Assembly: GCF_004011505.1 (NCBI RefSeq)
Contig: NZ_SAUN01000001.1
Location: 9,513,501-9,577,500, forward strand
Reading direction: 5' to 3'
DNA from: Nonomuraea polychroma
GTDB lineage: Bacteria; Actinomycetota; Actinomycetes; Streptosporangiales; Streptosporangiaceae
Length of the DNA stretch: 64,000 nucleotides
The position numbers and the translations under genes are program-made. Positions 21,727 through 31,051 of the stretch are shown in pieces; within the stretch, counting starts at the first letter, position 1; every line of letters starts with the position of its first letter. Under the pieces are notes generated by a model that worked only from the letters and a program-made list of their open reading frames with translations, was not told the DNA's origin and made no database searches.

Positions 21727-23130
21727 ATGGACTTCCACGTCACCCTCCGAGGCCGCGGTGACCTGGCCGCACAGGTCTACCGCCAGCTGCTGGACGCCAT
21801 ACTCGACGGCCGGTTGCGCTCGGGCGAGCGGCTGCCCCCGACCAGGGAGCTGGCCCGCCGGCTGGAGATCTCCAGGAACACGGTCGCCCTCGCCTACGAC
21901 CGCCTCGTCGCCGACGGGTTCCTGGAGGGGAGGGCAGGCGCGGGCACGTTCGTGTCCGCCGAGCCGGTCCGCGGAAGGGCCGCGCCCAAGGGCGTCATCC
22001 GCCCCCGCGCGGTCTGGCAGGAGCTCGCCACACCTGCCTCCACGCCGGACGCCCCGTACGACTTCCGCGTCGGCGCGCCCGACCCCCGCCTGTTCCCGAT
22101 GGAGACGTGGCGCCGGCTGGTGGCCCGCGAGTTGCGGGTCGGCGCCGCCACCTACGGCGATCCTTCAGGCTACGAGCCCCTAAGAGACGCTATTTCGCGG
22201 CATATCGGCATCAGCCGCTCCGTGCACGCCGCCGCCGGAGACGTGCTGATCACGAACGGCGCCCAGCAGGCGCTCGACCTCATCGGCCGCGTCCTGATCG
22301 AGCCGGGCGCCTGCGTGGCCGTCGAAGAGCCCGGTTACCCACCTGCCCGCCTGCTGTTCCGCTCGCTCGGCGCCCGCGTGGCCGGCGTCCCGGTCGACGC
22401 CGAGGGCATCGACGTCCAGGCCATCCCGAACGCCGCCCGCATCGTCTACGTCACCCCGTCCCACCAGTTCCCCCTGGGCACGCCCATGTCGATGGCCCGC
22501 CGCGCCGCCCTCCTGGCCTGGGCCGAGCGCCGCCGGGCGGTGGTGATCGAGGACGACTACGACAGCGAGTTCCGCTTCGGGGAGCGGCCCCTCGGACCCC
22601 TCCAAAGCCTCGACCGGGCCGGCCGCGTGATCTACGTGGGCTCGTTCTCCAAGACCCTGCTCCCCATGCTCAGACTCGGCTTCCTCGTCGCCCCCGCCTC
22701 CCTCGCCCCGGCACTGCGGACGGCGAGGCAGCTGAGCGACTGGCACGGCGAGCTCCCCACCCAGGCGGCGCTGGCCCGGTTAATCGACGAAGGGCTTCTG
22801 GCCAGGCACATCAGGAAGGCCACCCGCGAGTACGCCGCCAGACACGCCGTGATCGCGGAAATGCTCGCCGAGGACGACCGCCTGCACCCGGTCCCGTCCA
22901 CCGCGGGCCTGCACCTGTGCGCCCGCCTCGCGCCCGGCGTGTCCGTACGCCCCGCGCCCGGCCTCGCGCTGGAGCGGCTGGAGTCGTACTGCGGCGAGAC
23001 CCCGGCGCAGCCGGGCCTGGTCCTCGGCTACGGCGCGATCGGCAAGGACCGCATCCCGGAAGGGCTGCGCCTGCTGAAGAGATCGCTACGGATGTCGGCG
23101 GCTCCAGAAGCGGCGCGTTCGCTCTCCTGA
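21727..23130 (+). CDS. MocR-type regulator (GntR winged helix fused to aminotransferase fold)
   Basis: 467 residues. Residues about 10-75 form a GntR winged helix ('LPPTRELARRLEISRNTVAL'). The rest is a fold-type-I aminotransferase with 'VVIEDDYDSEFRF' and the PLP lysine in 'VGSFSKTLLPMLRLGF'. MocR proteins sense PLP or amino compounds and commonly control a divergent gene; here that is the AhpD-like/MFS pair. The ATG at 21727 is directly after the CCAATC operator. Its 3' end overlaps the convergent stress-protein gene by 45 bases. Confidence 0.92.
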   Translation: MDFHVTLRGRGDLAAQVYRQLLDAILDGRLRSGERLPPTRELARRLEISRNTVALAYDRLVADGFLEGRAGAGTFVSAEPVRGRAAPKGVIRPRAVWQELATPASTPDAPYDFRVGAPDPRLFPMETWRRLVARELRVGAATYGDPSGYEPLRDAISRHIGISRSVHAAAGDVLITNGAQQALDLIGRVLIEPGACVAVEEPGYPPARLLFRSLGARVAGVPVDAEGIDVQAIPNAARIVYVTPSHQFPLGTPMSMARRAALLAWAERRRAVVIEDDYDSEFRFGERPLGPLQSLDRAGRVIYVGSFSKTLLPMLRLGFLVAPASLAPALRTARQLSDWHGELPTQAALARLIDEGLLARHIRKATREYAARHAVIAEMLAEDDRLHPVPSTAGLHLCARLAPGVSVRPAPGLALERLESYCGETPAQPGLVLGYGAIGKDRIPEGLRLLKRSLRMSAAPEAARSLS

Positions 23131-23604
23131 CACGTCCGGGTCGTCGGGCGCCGACGGCTGCTGCACGATCACGACCGTCGTCCGCGCGTGCCGGGCGCAG
23201 TACATGCTGGTGGACGGCAGGAAGATCCGGCTGAGCAGCCCGCGCCGCCCCCGGCCGAGCACCAGCAGATCGCCCTCCCGCGCCAGGTCCACGAGGTGAT
23301 AGCCGGGATCGCCGACCCGGGCGACCACGGCCGTCCTGAGATCGTCGGGCACCCCGCCCGCCACGTCGTCGAAGGCCGCCCCGACCACCTCGGCGCAGCG
23401 TGCCTCCTCACCCACCCTGACGGCGTGCTGCACGGGCAGCGCCTCGGGGAAGGGATGGACGGGCGCGCGGCTGACGTGCACGGCGACCAGGGCCATCCGG
23501 TGCAGCCTGGCTACTCCGATGGCCCAGGCCAGCGCCCAACGCGAGGCCGGGGACTCGTCCACCCCCACGATCAGCCTCGCACCGCCGGGCAGATCCTGTT
23601 CCAC
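23086..23604 (-). CDS. Universal stress protein (UspA family)
   Basis: 172 residues. A single Usp domain: 'LIVGVDESPASRWALAWAI' at the start and the nucleotide loop 'LVLGRGRRGLLSRIFLPS' followed by 'CARHARTTVVIV'. The glycine-rich loop is close to the ATP-binding consensus G-x2-G-x9-G. GTG 23604 follows AGGAGG. The last 45 bases lie antisense to the end of the MocR gene. Often induced under hypoxia or stress in actinobacteria; no regulator is visible. Confidence 0.88.
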   Translation of the reverse strand: MEQDLPGGARLIVGVDESPASRWALAWAIGVARLHRMALVAVHVSRAPVHPFPEALPVQHAVRVGEEARCAEVVGAAFDDVAGGVPDDLRTAVVARVGDPGYHLVDLAREGDLLVLGRGRRGLLSRIFLPSTSMYCARHARTTVVIVQQPSAPDDPDVSGERTRRFWSRRHP

Positions 23605-23702
23605 GGTGCCTCCTGTTAAGAAGTACGACCATAGTGCGCCTTCCGGCTGGTTACCGGGAGGTGGCACTTTGCGAACTGTGGAGCCGCTCGTACGATGCGG
23701 GG

Positions 23703-26700
23703 GTGGACCGAGGGTGGGTGCAACCCCGTCCCGCCCTCGACCGGCGGTTGGACGGGGCGCTGACGCACAGGCTCACCACGCTCGTGGCAACTACAGGCTA
23801 CGGGAAATCCACCGCGCTGGCCGGGTGGGGCCAGGCCGTCGGGGCGGTGCTGCACCGGCTCGGGCCTGGCGATCGCGACCTGCCCACGCTGGCCGGAGCC
23901 GTGGCCAAGGCCCTCTCGGAGGCGGTGCCGGGGCTGCCCGCTGACCTCGTCACGGCTGCGCAGGTGCCGCTCGGTCCCGACGCCGACGAGCTGTCCAGGG
24001 CGGCGGCGCTGGCGGGCGCGCTGGCCGAGGCCCTGGCGAGGCGGCTGCGGCGGGCTCTCGCCGTGGTCTTCGACGGCGTCGACGCGATCGCGGGCGCGCC
24101 GGGCTCCGTGCGCTACATAGAGACGCTGGTCCGCGCCGCACCCCGGCACCTGCACGTGGTCACCGCGTCGCGGGCGCCGCTGCCGTTCCCGACCGCCCGG
24201 CTGCGCCAGGACCACGAGGTGCTCGACTTCGACGCGACCGACCTGGCGCTCACTCCTGAGGAGACCCTCGCCTGGGCCCGCGACCGGCTGGGCGAGGCGG
24301 GGGCCGCCGTCGCCGCGACGCTGCACGAGGCCTGCGGCGGCTGGCCCGCCGCCGTCCAGGCCGCACTCGACGCGCTCGCCCGTGAGGATCCCGCCGTCTG
24401 GCCGCGCACCGCCGCGAGCCTGGCCGCGACCTCCGCGTCCCTTGAACGCCTCATCCTCGAGGCGTTCAAGGACCTGCCCGTGGCCATGCGAGAGCTGCTG
24501 CGCGCGGCCACCGTCCTGCCCGTGCTGACCGGCAGCCTGGCCGCGATCCTCGGCGCGCCGCCCGACACGCTCGATTCGCTGACCAGCCGCGGCCTGTTCC
24601 TCGAAGCCGTTCATGACGGCCACCGGCTGACCCAGACCAGCGCGCACGTCCTGGCCAGGCACGCCCCGCTCGACCGGCACGAGGCCCACGACGTGGCCGC
24701 GGTCGCCGCCCGTTGGTACGTCGAGCACGACCAGCCCGAGCTGGCCCTGCGCGCGGCCGTCGCGACCACGCACGCCGGCCTCGTGGCCTCCCTCCTCGAC
24801 GCGTACGGCCTGCGCCTGGCCGAACGCGGGGACGTGATCGCCGCGCTCGACCTGTTACCCGAGGCAGCCCGGCGCTCTCCCCCGATGGTGAAGCTGGCGG
24901 GCATCGCCGAGCAGAACCGCGGCCGGTGGAACGAGGCCCGCGACCTGCTGGCCCAGGCCGCCGAGGGACCGGCGTTCGACGCGTTCGTGGCCAGGCGGCT
25001 GGCCTTCATCGACCACCTGCGCGGCGACTACGACGCGGCGATCGCCATGTACCGCAGGGGTCACGACCACGGCTTCCCGCCTGCCGACGCCGCCATGTGC
25101 GCGGCCTCTGCCGCTTCTGTGCTCTGGCTGAAGGGCGACCGGGCAGGTTGCGCCGAGCTGGCCGACAAGTCCTTGGACGAGGCCGGTGACCTGGGCCACC
25201 CGGGTGCCCTGGCGATGGCCAACACCGTGCTGGCCATGCTCGCCGCACTCGACGGCGACCGCCGTGCCAACGACGCCCACTACCTGCGAGCCCTCGAATA
25301 CGCCGAGCGCGCCGGCGACGTCGTCCAGCTCATCCGCATCCACGCCAACCGGGCCTCCCGTTATCTGGACGAGGGCGCCTACGCCGAGGCCCTGGCCGAG
25401 ACGGACCTCGCGGTCAGGCTGTCGGACCTGGTGTCGTTCGCGCCCTTCGCCGCGCTCAACGCCGCCAACCGGGCCAAGGCGCTGATCGGGCTCGGCCGCC
25501 TGGAGGAGGCCGCCACCGAGGCCGCCGCAGCGGTGGCCGGGTGGGAGGCGATGGGCTCAAAGCTGATCGGCTACGGATTGGACCGGCTGGCCGAGGTACA
25601 GGCGCTGCGCGGCGACCGTAGGGCGGCGATCGCGATCTACCGGCGGGTCGTCGCCGAGGCGCCGGCCGGCGACGTGCAGAAGCTGTCCAACGCGCTCAAC
25701 GCGCTGGCCGAGCTGCTCGCCGCGGACGATCCCGAGGAGGCCGGCCGAGTCGCCCGCCAGGCGCTGGAGCATGCCGAGGGCATCGCGGGAGTCAGTGCCC
25801 GGGTCGTGGCCGCGCGCGTGGCACTGGCCGCAGGGCAGCCCGCCCGCGCCAGGGAGTTGCTGGAGGAGACCGAGCCTGTCGCGGTCCGGCGCAGGGACCA
25901 CGCCGCCCTGGCCGCCATCGTGGAGCTGCGCGCCGTGCTCGACGGCGATGCCAAGCTCGCCGACGAGGCGGTACGCAAGTGGGCGACGCTCGGCGACCCG
26001 ATCGGCCAGGCCAGGGCCGAGCTGGTCAGTGCTGAGCTGGCCGACCCGGCGACCGGCCGGGACACCGCCGCGCGGGTACGCGAGCGCATGCACGCCATCG
26101 GCTGCCGGGCGCTGGACGACCGGATCGACGCGCTGATCGCCCGTACCGTGCCGGAGCCGCAGGCCAGGGTCGTCGTCGAGACCTTGGGAACGTTCCGGGT
26201 CCTGCTGGGCGGCGTGCCCGTCGCGCGCACCGCCTGGCAGTCGCGTAAGGCCCGCGACCTGCTGAAGATCCTGGCCGCCCGCCGGGGGAGCGGGATCAGC
26301 AGGGAACGCCTGGCGGAGATCCTCTGGCCGGAGCAGGAGGACGAGGCGGTGGGGCTGCGGCGGCTGAACGTCATGGTCTCGACGTTGCGGGCGGTGCTGG
26401 ACCCGGAGCGGGAACGCCCTCCCGACGACATCGTGGTGTCCGAAGAGGGCGCCCTCCACCTGGATCTGTCGCACGTCGACCTCGATGTCGAGAAATTTCT
26501 GGACCTGGTGGCCGCGGCCACCAAACTCGACCAGGCCGGCCGCACGGCCGAGGCCCTGGAGCGGTGGGCAGCCGCCGAGAGCGCGTACGGCGGCGAGTTC
26601 TGCGAGGAGGACCCGTACGCGGACTGGGCGGTCGGCCTGCGCGAGCAGGCGAGGCTCGGGTACGTGCAGGCCGCGGCCAGGATCGCCGCCGCCCGCGCGA

Positions 26701-26897
26701 GTGAGCGCCGCTACGAGGAGTCCGCGCGTTACTGGCTGCGGCTGCTGGAGCGCGACCGCTACGACGAGCGCGCCCACCTGGGCCTGGTACGGGTGCTCGA
26801 CCTGGCGGGCCGCCGCGGCGACGCCCGCAGGCGCTACCACCTCTACGCGGAACGTATGCGCGAGCTGGAGGTCGAACCAGCCCCGTACCCCACCTGA
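23703..26897 (+). CDS. Very large STAND ATPase regulator with C-terminal SARP/BTAD domain
   Basis: About 1,064 residues. The N-terminal third is an NTPase with Walker A 'TTGYGKSTALAGW' and 'AVVFDGVDAI' as Walker B. The middle (about 330-800) is a string of TPR-like helical repeats. The last 250 are an OmpR-like winged helix ('RKARDLLKILAARRGSGISR') plus a bacterial transcriptional activator domain ('YADWAVGLREQARLGYVQAA'). The DNA-binding SARP part is therefore at the C-terminus, not the usual N-terminus. GTG 23703 is preferred over an in-frame GTG at 23634. Such proteins switch on distant operons when an unknown ligand releases autoinhibition. Confidence 0.85.
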   Translation: MDRGWVQPRPALDRRLDGALTHRLTTLVATTGYGKSTALAGWGQAVGAVLHRLGPGDRDLPTLAGAVAKALSEAVPGLPADLVTAAQVPLGPDADELSRAAALAGALAEALARRLRRALAVVFDGVDAIAGAPGSVRYIETLVRAAPRHLHVVTASRAPLPFPTARLRQDHEVLDFDATDLALTPEETLAWARDRLGEAGAAVAATLHEACGGWPAAVQAALDALAREDPAVWPRTAASLAATSASLERLILEAFKDLPVAMRELLRAATVLPVLTGSLAAILGAPPDTLDSLTSRGLFLEAVHDGHRLTQTSAHVLARHAPLDRHEAHDVAAVAARWYVEHDQPELALRAAVATTHAGLVASLLDAYGLRLAERGDVIAALDLLPEAARRSPPMVKLAGIAEQNRGRWNEARDLLAQAAEGPAFDAFVARRLAFIDHLRGDYDAAIAMYRRGHDHGFPPADAAMCAASAASVLWLKGDRAGCAELADKSLDEAGDLGHPGALAMANTVLAMLAALDGDRRANDAHYLRALEYAERAGDVVQLIRIHANRASRYLDEGAYAEALAETDLAVRLSDLVSFAPFAALNAANRAKALIGLGRLEEAATEAAAAVAGWEAMGSKLIGYGLDRLAEVQALRGDRRAAIAIYRRVVAEAPAGDVQKLSNALNALAELLAADDPEEAGRVARQALEHAEGIAGVSARVVAARVALAAGQPARARELLEETEPVAVRRRDHAALAAIVELRAVLDGDAKLADEAVRKWATLGDPIGQARAELVSAELADPATGRDTAARVRERMHAIGCRALDDRIDALIARTVPEPQARVVVETLGTFRVLLGGVPVARTAWQSRKARDLLKILAARRGSGISRERLAEILWPEQEDEAVGLRRLNVMVSTLRAVLDPERERPPDDIVVSEEGALHLDLSHVDLDVEKFLDLVAAATKLDQAGRTAEALERWAAAESAYGGEFCEEDPYADWAVGLREQARLGYVQAAARIAAARASERRYEESARYWLRLLERDRYDERAHLGLVRVLDLAGRRGDARRRYHLYAERMRELEVEPAPYPT

Positions 26898-26921
26898 ACC
26901 AGACCTGAACCGGCCGGGGAG

Positions 26922-27095
26922 ATGGTGCTCCATGTGAGAACGGTCATCGTCCGGCTGGTCGAGCCCGAGCAATCAGGCGGCCGGCTCCTTGGGCTGCTCG
27001 AAGAGGTCGGACGCGAGCCGGTGCCGTTCAACGGGCCCGAGGCGCTGCTGGACCTCCTTCGGGAAGCCGCCGGACTGGATCACGACCACGAGTGA
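26922..27095 (+). CDS. 57-residue hypothetical protein
   Basis: ATG 26922 (GGGGAG just upstream). The protein reads 'VRTVIVRLVEPEQSGGRLLG' then 'EEVGREPVPFNGPEALLDLL' and ends LDHDHE. The segment has a strand-then-helix pattern. I believe similar short proteins sit beside large regulators in other actinomycetes, but I do not know a function. Lies between the two giant regulator genes, in the same orientation. Confidence 0.6.
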   Translation: MVLHVRTVIVRLVEPEQSGGRLLGLLEEVGREPVPFNGPEALLDLLREAAGLDHDHE

Positions 27096-27188
27096 GTCCA
27101 TGGCAGCGGCCGTCCGCCGGACGCCTGGAGACGCCTGAACCTCGCGCGAACGTCCGCCCACCACCATGGGCGGCGGAGAGGAGGCGCG

Positions 27189-29780
27189 ATGAGCGAGCAG
27201 CTGGGGAGCGGATGGCCGTTCGTCGGGCGACGGGGGCCGCTCGCGATCGTACGGGAGGCATTGCGGTCGGGAGCAGGCGTGATGATCGCCGGTGAGGCAG
27301 GAGTCGGCAAGAGCAGGCTGGCGGCGCAGGCGCTGGCCGGGCTGAGGCAGTACACGGTCGTGCGCGCGCTGGGCACGGTGACCGCGTCGATGATCCCGTT
27401 CGGCGCGTTCGCGCAGGTGCTGACGGGGCCGCCGGAGAGCGGGGAGAACCTGCTGCGCTGGGCCGCCCGCCACCTGCGCGCCGGGGCTCGCACCGGGGAG
27501 CTGGTGGTCAGCGTGGACGACGCGCACCTGCTCGACCCGGCCTCGGCGGCGCTGGTGCACTACCTCGCCGAGAACGGCGAGGCGAGGTTGCTGGTCACGG
27601 TACGCAGTGGCGAGCCGCAGCCGGCGCCCGTGGCCGCGTTGTGGAAGGACGAGCTGATCGCCAGGATCGAGCTGCCGCCCCTGACCGAGGACGAGGTCGG
27701 GCAGGTGCTGGCGGGGGCGCTCGGCGGCGAGGTGGCCGCGGCGACCGTACGGCACCTGGCCAGGGTCAGCGGAGGCAATGTGCTCTACCTGCGCGAGGTC
27801 GTGCACGCGGGCCGCACCTCGGGATGCCTGGCCGAGCGGGACGGGCAGTGGCGCTGGCGGGGCGAGCTGTCGGTGACCACGCGGCTGCGTGAGCTGGTGA
27901 GCGACCGGATCGGCCACCTCGACGAGGACGAACGCGAGGTGCTCGAGCTGGTGGCGTTCGGCGAGCCGCTGGGCGCCGAACTGCTGGCGACGCTGACCTC
28001 GGCCCGGGCGGTCGAGAGGGTGGAGGACCGCGGCCTGGTCATGACGGAGGGCGAGGGGCGCCGGGAGCTCCTGCGGCTCGGCCACCCTCTCTACGGCGAG
28101 GTCGTACGCATGAGCTGCGGAACCTTACGGGCCCGGCGCCGGCGGCGGATGCTGGCCGAGGCGCTCGAGGCCACGGGGCTGCGCCGGCGCGAGGACCAGC
28201 TGCGGGCGGCCGTGTGGCGGCTGGACAGCGGCTCGGCCGCCGCACCGGAGACGCTGGTGGCGGCCGCACGGCTGGCCTGGGCTCGCCAGGACCCCCGGCT
28301 CGCGGCACGGCTGGCCAGGGCGGCGATCGACGCCGGGGCGGGGGTGGAAGCGCTGGCGCTGCTCGGCGAGGTCCTCATGGTGCAGGGCGACACGGACGCG
28401 GCGGTGGAGTCGCTGCGGCTGGCGGCGCGGGACGTGGTCACCGAGGGCGAGCGCGCCCAGCACGCCGCCAGCTTGGGGATCAACCTGGCGTGGGCGGGCG
28501 CGGACGCCGAGGCGTGCCGGGTGCTGGACCGGGCGGCGGAGACGCTGACCGACCCGGCCTGGCGGCAGGAGGTCTGCACCTACCGCGGAGTGGCCGATTT
28601 CCTCGCCGGTCGCCTGACCGGGGCCGCGGGGTGGCTGGCGCGGGCACACGGGTGCACGCCGGGGACCGTGCGCGGCGCGGCACACGCGGCCTGCCTGGAG
28701 GCATGGGTGGACGCGTACTCGGGGCGCTACGAGCACGGCCTCGCGGTGGCCGAGGAGTTGCTGGCGGACATGGCCGGCTGGGGGGACGAAGCGCCGCACG
28801 CGCTGCCGACCCTGCTGGACGCGCGGTGCGCCGCGCAGGTGTTCAGCGGGCGGCTGGAGGCGGCCGCACGGAGCGCCGAGGAGGCCATGGGGCTGGCTGC
28901 CGGCGAGCTGTCGGTGACCGGGTTCGGGGCATACCGTGCGCAGGTCAGCAGGCTGAGCGGGGACGCGGCGGGGGCGGCCAGGTGGTGCCGCGACGACGCC
29001 GCCCGGCTGCCGACGCGCACGCCGTACCTGGGCAGGTGCCTGGGCGAGCTGGCTCACGCCCTGGCGTTGCTCGGCCGGACGGAGCAGGCTCGCGCCACGC
29101 TCATGGAGGCGGAGGCGATGGCGGCACGCTGGCCGTTCACCCGGCAGCCCGTGCTGCAGGCCGCGGTCTGGGTGACGGCGGCGGAGGGCGATCTGGACGA
29201 GGCGGTGCGCCTTTCCATCGTGGCGGCCGATCTGGCGGAGCGGCACGAGCAGGCCGGACCGTTGATGTTCGCGCTGCACGACCTGGTGCGGCTCGGCGTG
29301 CCGGGATCGGCGGCGGAGCGGCTGTCGGCACTGGCCCGACGTGTGGACGGGCCGCTCGCCGGCCTCCTCGCCAGGCACGCGCGGGCCGTGGGCGACCCGG
29401 CCGAGCTGGGGGCCGTGGCGGGCGAGTTCGAGCGGCTCGGCCTGGTGTTGTACGCGGCCGAGGCCACGGCGCAGCAGGCCGCCGCGTACCGGGACGCCGG
29501 CCGCGGCGCGCAGGCCAAAGGCGCCCAGACCAGGGCCTGGGCGCTGGCCAAACGGTGCCCGGGCATCACGACGCCGGCGCTGGTGGAGCTGGCCACGCCG
29601 GAGCTGACGCCGCGGCAGCGGGAGATCGTGCAGCTCGCCGCCGCCGGGCTCACGAACCGGCAGATCGCCGCCCGGCTGACGTTGTCCACCCGGACGGCGG
29701 CCAACCACCTCCAGGCCGCCTACGACAAGCTCGGTGTCAACGACCGTACCCAGGTCGGGCGCCTGTTCGCGGCGCTCTAG
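27189..29780 (+). CDS. LAL-type LuxR regulator (large ATP-binding)
   Basis: 863 residues. The N-terminal AAA/STAND module has Walker A 'GEAGVGKSRLAAQ' (about 35-47) and 'LVVSVDDAHLLDPASAAL' as Walker B. A long helical middle with TPR-like repeats follows. The C-terminal HTH_LuxR is 'LTPRQREIVQLAAAGLTNRQ' to 'DRTQVGRLFAAL'. GAGAGGAGG precedes the ATG. LAL regulators typically control secondary metabolism or sugar use; no biosynthetic cluster adjoins it here. Overlaps the convergent 29777 gene by four bases. Confidence 0.9.
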   Translation: MSEQLGSGWPFVGRRGPLAIVREALRSGAGVMIAGEAGVGKSRLAAQALAGLRQYTVVRALGTVTASMIPFGAFAQVLTGPPESGENLLRWAARHLRAGARTGELVVSVDDAHLLDPASAALVHYLAENGEARLLVTVRSGEPQPAPVAALWKDELIARIELPPLTEDEVGQVLAGALGGEVAAATVRHLARVSGGNVLYLREVVHAGRTSGCLAERDGQWRWRGELSVTTRLRELVSDRIGHLDEDEREVLELVAFGEPLGAELLATLTSARAVERVEDRGLVMTEGEGRRELLRLGHPLYGEVVRMSCGTLRARRRRRMLAEALEATGLRRREDQLRAAVWRLDSGSAAAPETLVAAARLAWARQDPRLAARLARAAIDAGAGVEALALLGEVLMVQGDTDAAVESLRLAARDVVTEGERAQHAASLGINLAWAGADAEACRVLDRAAETLTDPAWRQEVCTYRGVADFLAGRLTGAAGWLARAHGCTPGTVRGAAHAACLEAWVDAYSGRYEHGLAVAEELLADMAGWGDEAPHALPTLLDARCAAQVFSGRLEAAARSAEEAMGLAAGELSVTGFGAYRAQVSRLSGDAAGAARWCRDDAARLPTRTPYLGRCLGELAHALALLGRTEQARATLMEAEAMAARWPFTRQPVLQAAVWVTAAEGDLDEAVRLSIVAADLAERHEQAGPLMFALHDLVRLGVPGSAAERLSALARRVDGPLAGLLARHARAVGDPAELGAVAGEFERLGLVLYAAEATAQQAAAYRDAGRGAQAKGAQTRAWALAKRCPGITTPALVELATPELTPRQREIVQLAAAGLTNRQIAARLTLSTRTAANHLQAAYDKLGVNDRTQVGRLFAAL

Positions 29781-30487
29781 ACGAGCTTCAGCAGGCCGTC
29801 GTACAGGGTGTCCCGCTCATCGGCGGACAGCACCTCGTACGCCGCCCCCGCCCGCAGGTTGGTGTCAGTCTCGATCCCGGCACGCAGCGGCCCGTCCCTC
29901 AGACCGACGATCTCGGCCACGGACAGGCCCGCTGCCTGCCAGGCGGCGGCGTGCGCGTCCGCCCGGTGGTAGCGGAGGACGGCGAGCCGGTTGAACAGCA
30001 GCAGGCCCGGCGCCGCCCCTTCCGGTTCGTACGGCGGCGCCACCGCCTCCAACGCGCCTCCTGGCATCCGTCCGGCCTGGTCGAGCACCCTGCCGGCCAG
30101 CCCCGCCAGCCCCGCCAGCCCGGGCAGGTCGTGCCCGCCCCAGACCCGCTCGGTCGCGGCGGCGTGCAGCTCGTAGAGCCGGTGGATGAACTCCAGCCCT
30201 TCGGCCGTCGGCCGGAGGACGCCGTCGTCCTCCACCAGCGTGCCCTTGCGCACCTGCTCCTGGACGTCTGCCTCGCCGTATCGGTAGATGCTGCCGAGCT
30301 GGGCTCTTGTCACCGGCCGCAGGGGGAACACGAACCGCAGGTCGGACAGGAGTCCCGGCGTCACGCCGGACGTCTCGGCCAGCTCAGTGACCGCCTTGAG
30401 TGCCGAGGCATGCACGTTGACATGGGCCGCGTCGATGACGGGCGCGATCGCCGCGGCGTACTCCGCCAGGTCGGGAAATTTCGGCAT
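29777..30487 (-). CDS. Conserved hypothetical helical protein with winged-helix-like segment
   Basis: 236 residues, nearly all helical. It includes 'RPVTRAQLGSIYRYGEADVQ' and 'LVEDDGVLRPTAEGLEFIHR', a winged-helix pattern, and 'YHRADAHAAAWQAAGLSVAE', a segment I link to an uncharacterised actinobacterial family (SCO6745-like). A repeat GLA-GLA-GLA (about 126-134) is encoded by short GC repeats. No enzyme motif. Could be a MarR-like regulator or a ligand-binding protein; I cannot decide. Confidence 0.65.
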   Translation of the reverse strand: MPKFPDLAEYAAAIAPVIDAAHVNVHASALKAVTELAETSGVTPGLLSDLRFVFPLRPVTRAQLGSIYRYGEADVQEQVRKGTLVEDDGVLRPTAEGLEFIHRLYELHAAATERVWGGHDLPGLAGLAGLAGRVLDQAGRMPGGALEAVAPPYEPEGAAPGLLLFNRLAVLRYHRADAHAAAWQAAGLSVAEIVGLRDGPLRAGIETDTNLRAGAAYEVLSADERDTLYDGLLKLV

Positions 30488-30541
30488 CGGGCGTCATTAT
30501 GCCGCCGGGGTGGCGCGCCGTCCGGCAACTCCAGGATCATC

Positions 30542-31018
30542 GTGCCCGTGGCGATCATTCGGTGCCTGGCCCTCGGTCTTTTGGGCGGCGCAGTGGTGGC
30601 AGCGATGATGGTGATCCTCTTCGGATTGTCACCACGCGGCGACGGCTTCGAGCACGCACGTCTCGCAGCTCTCATGCTGCTGGTCATGGGACAGATTCTC
30701 ACCGTCCCGATCGGGCTGGCGACAGGCATCGTGCTCGGGGTGACGCAGCCGGCCCGCACTCCCGGCTACGTCCTCGGCGGGATCACGATGGTGTTCGGCA
30801 TCCTCGTCATGATGCAGGGCTGGGCCACGTCCGACTGGGCAGATGGACGGCCGTCCGGGATCGGCGATCCGGACGGTGAGTCGGGTCTGGGGGCGCTGGC
30901 CGCCCTCTCCGGCGCCTTCACGGTCGCCATCGCGTTGATCATCTTCATCGTCCGATCGATCCCGGAGTTGTCACAGTCCCCGACGGTTCGCAGCCGGAAC
31001 GCCCCTCCGAGGCCATGA
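30542..31018 (+). CDS. Small four-span membrane protein
   Basis: 158 residues from GTG 30542 (AGGA upstream). Hydrophobic spans lie at about 6-26, 40-62, 71-90 and 115-135; the loop before the last span is acidic. No family recognised. It precedes the Ser/Thr kinase gene by 33 bases in the same direction and may share its transcript. Confidence 0.6.
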   Translation: MPVAIIRCLALGLLGGAVVAAMMVILFGLSPRGDGFEHARLAALMLLVMGQILTVPIGLATGIVLGVTQPARTPGYVLGGITMVFGILVMMQGWATSDWADGRPSGIGDPDGESGLGALAALSGAFTVAIALIIFIVRSIPELSQSPTVRSRNAPPRP

Positions 31019-31051
31019 GCCGTCGCTGCCGAATCAAGCGATCTGCTATCC

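Noticed and set aside
22107..23234. 375-residue Arg/Pro-rich open frame on the plus strand inside the MocR gene
   Set aside because: It is the +1 shadow of the MocR gene: third-position GC bias falls in the MocR frame, and the translation is a low-complexity Arg/Pro/Gly string.
28214..30541. Long plus-strand frame across the LuxR gene and opposite the 29777 gene, joined to the small membrane protein
   Set aside because: Only the last 158 codons (from GTG 30542) have real protein character; the rest is a shadow of the LAL regulator and of antisense DNA.
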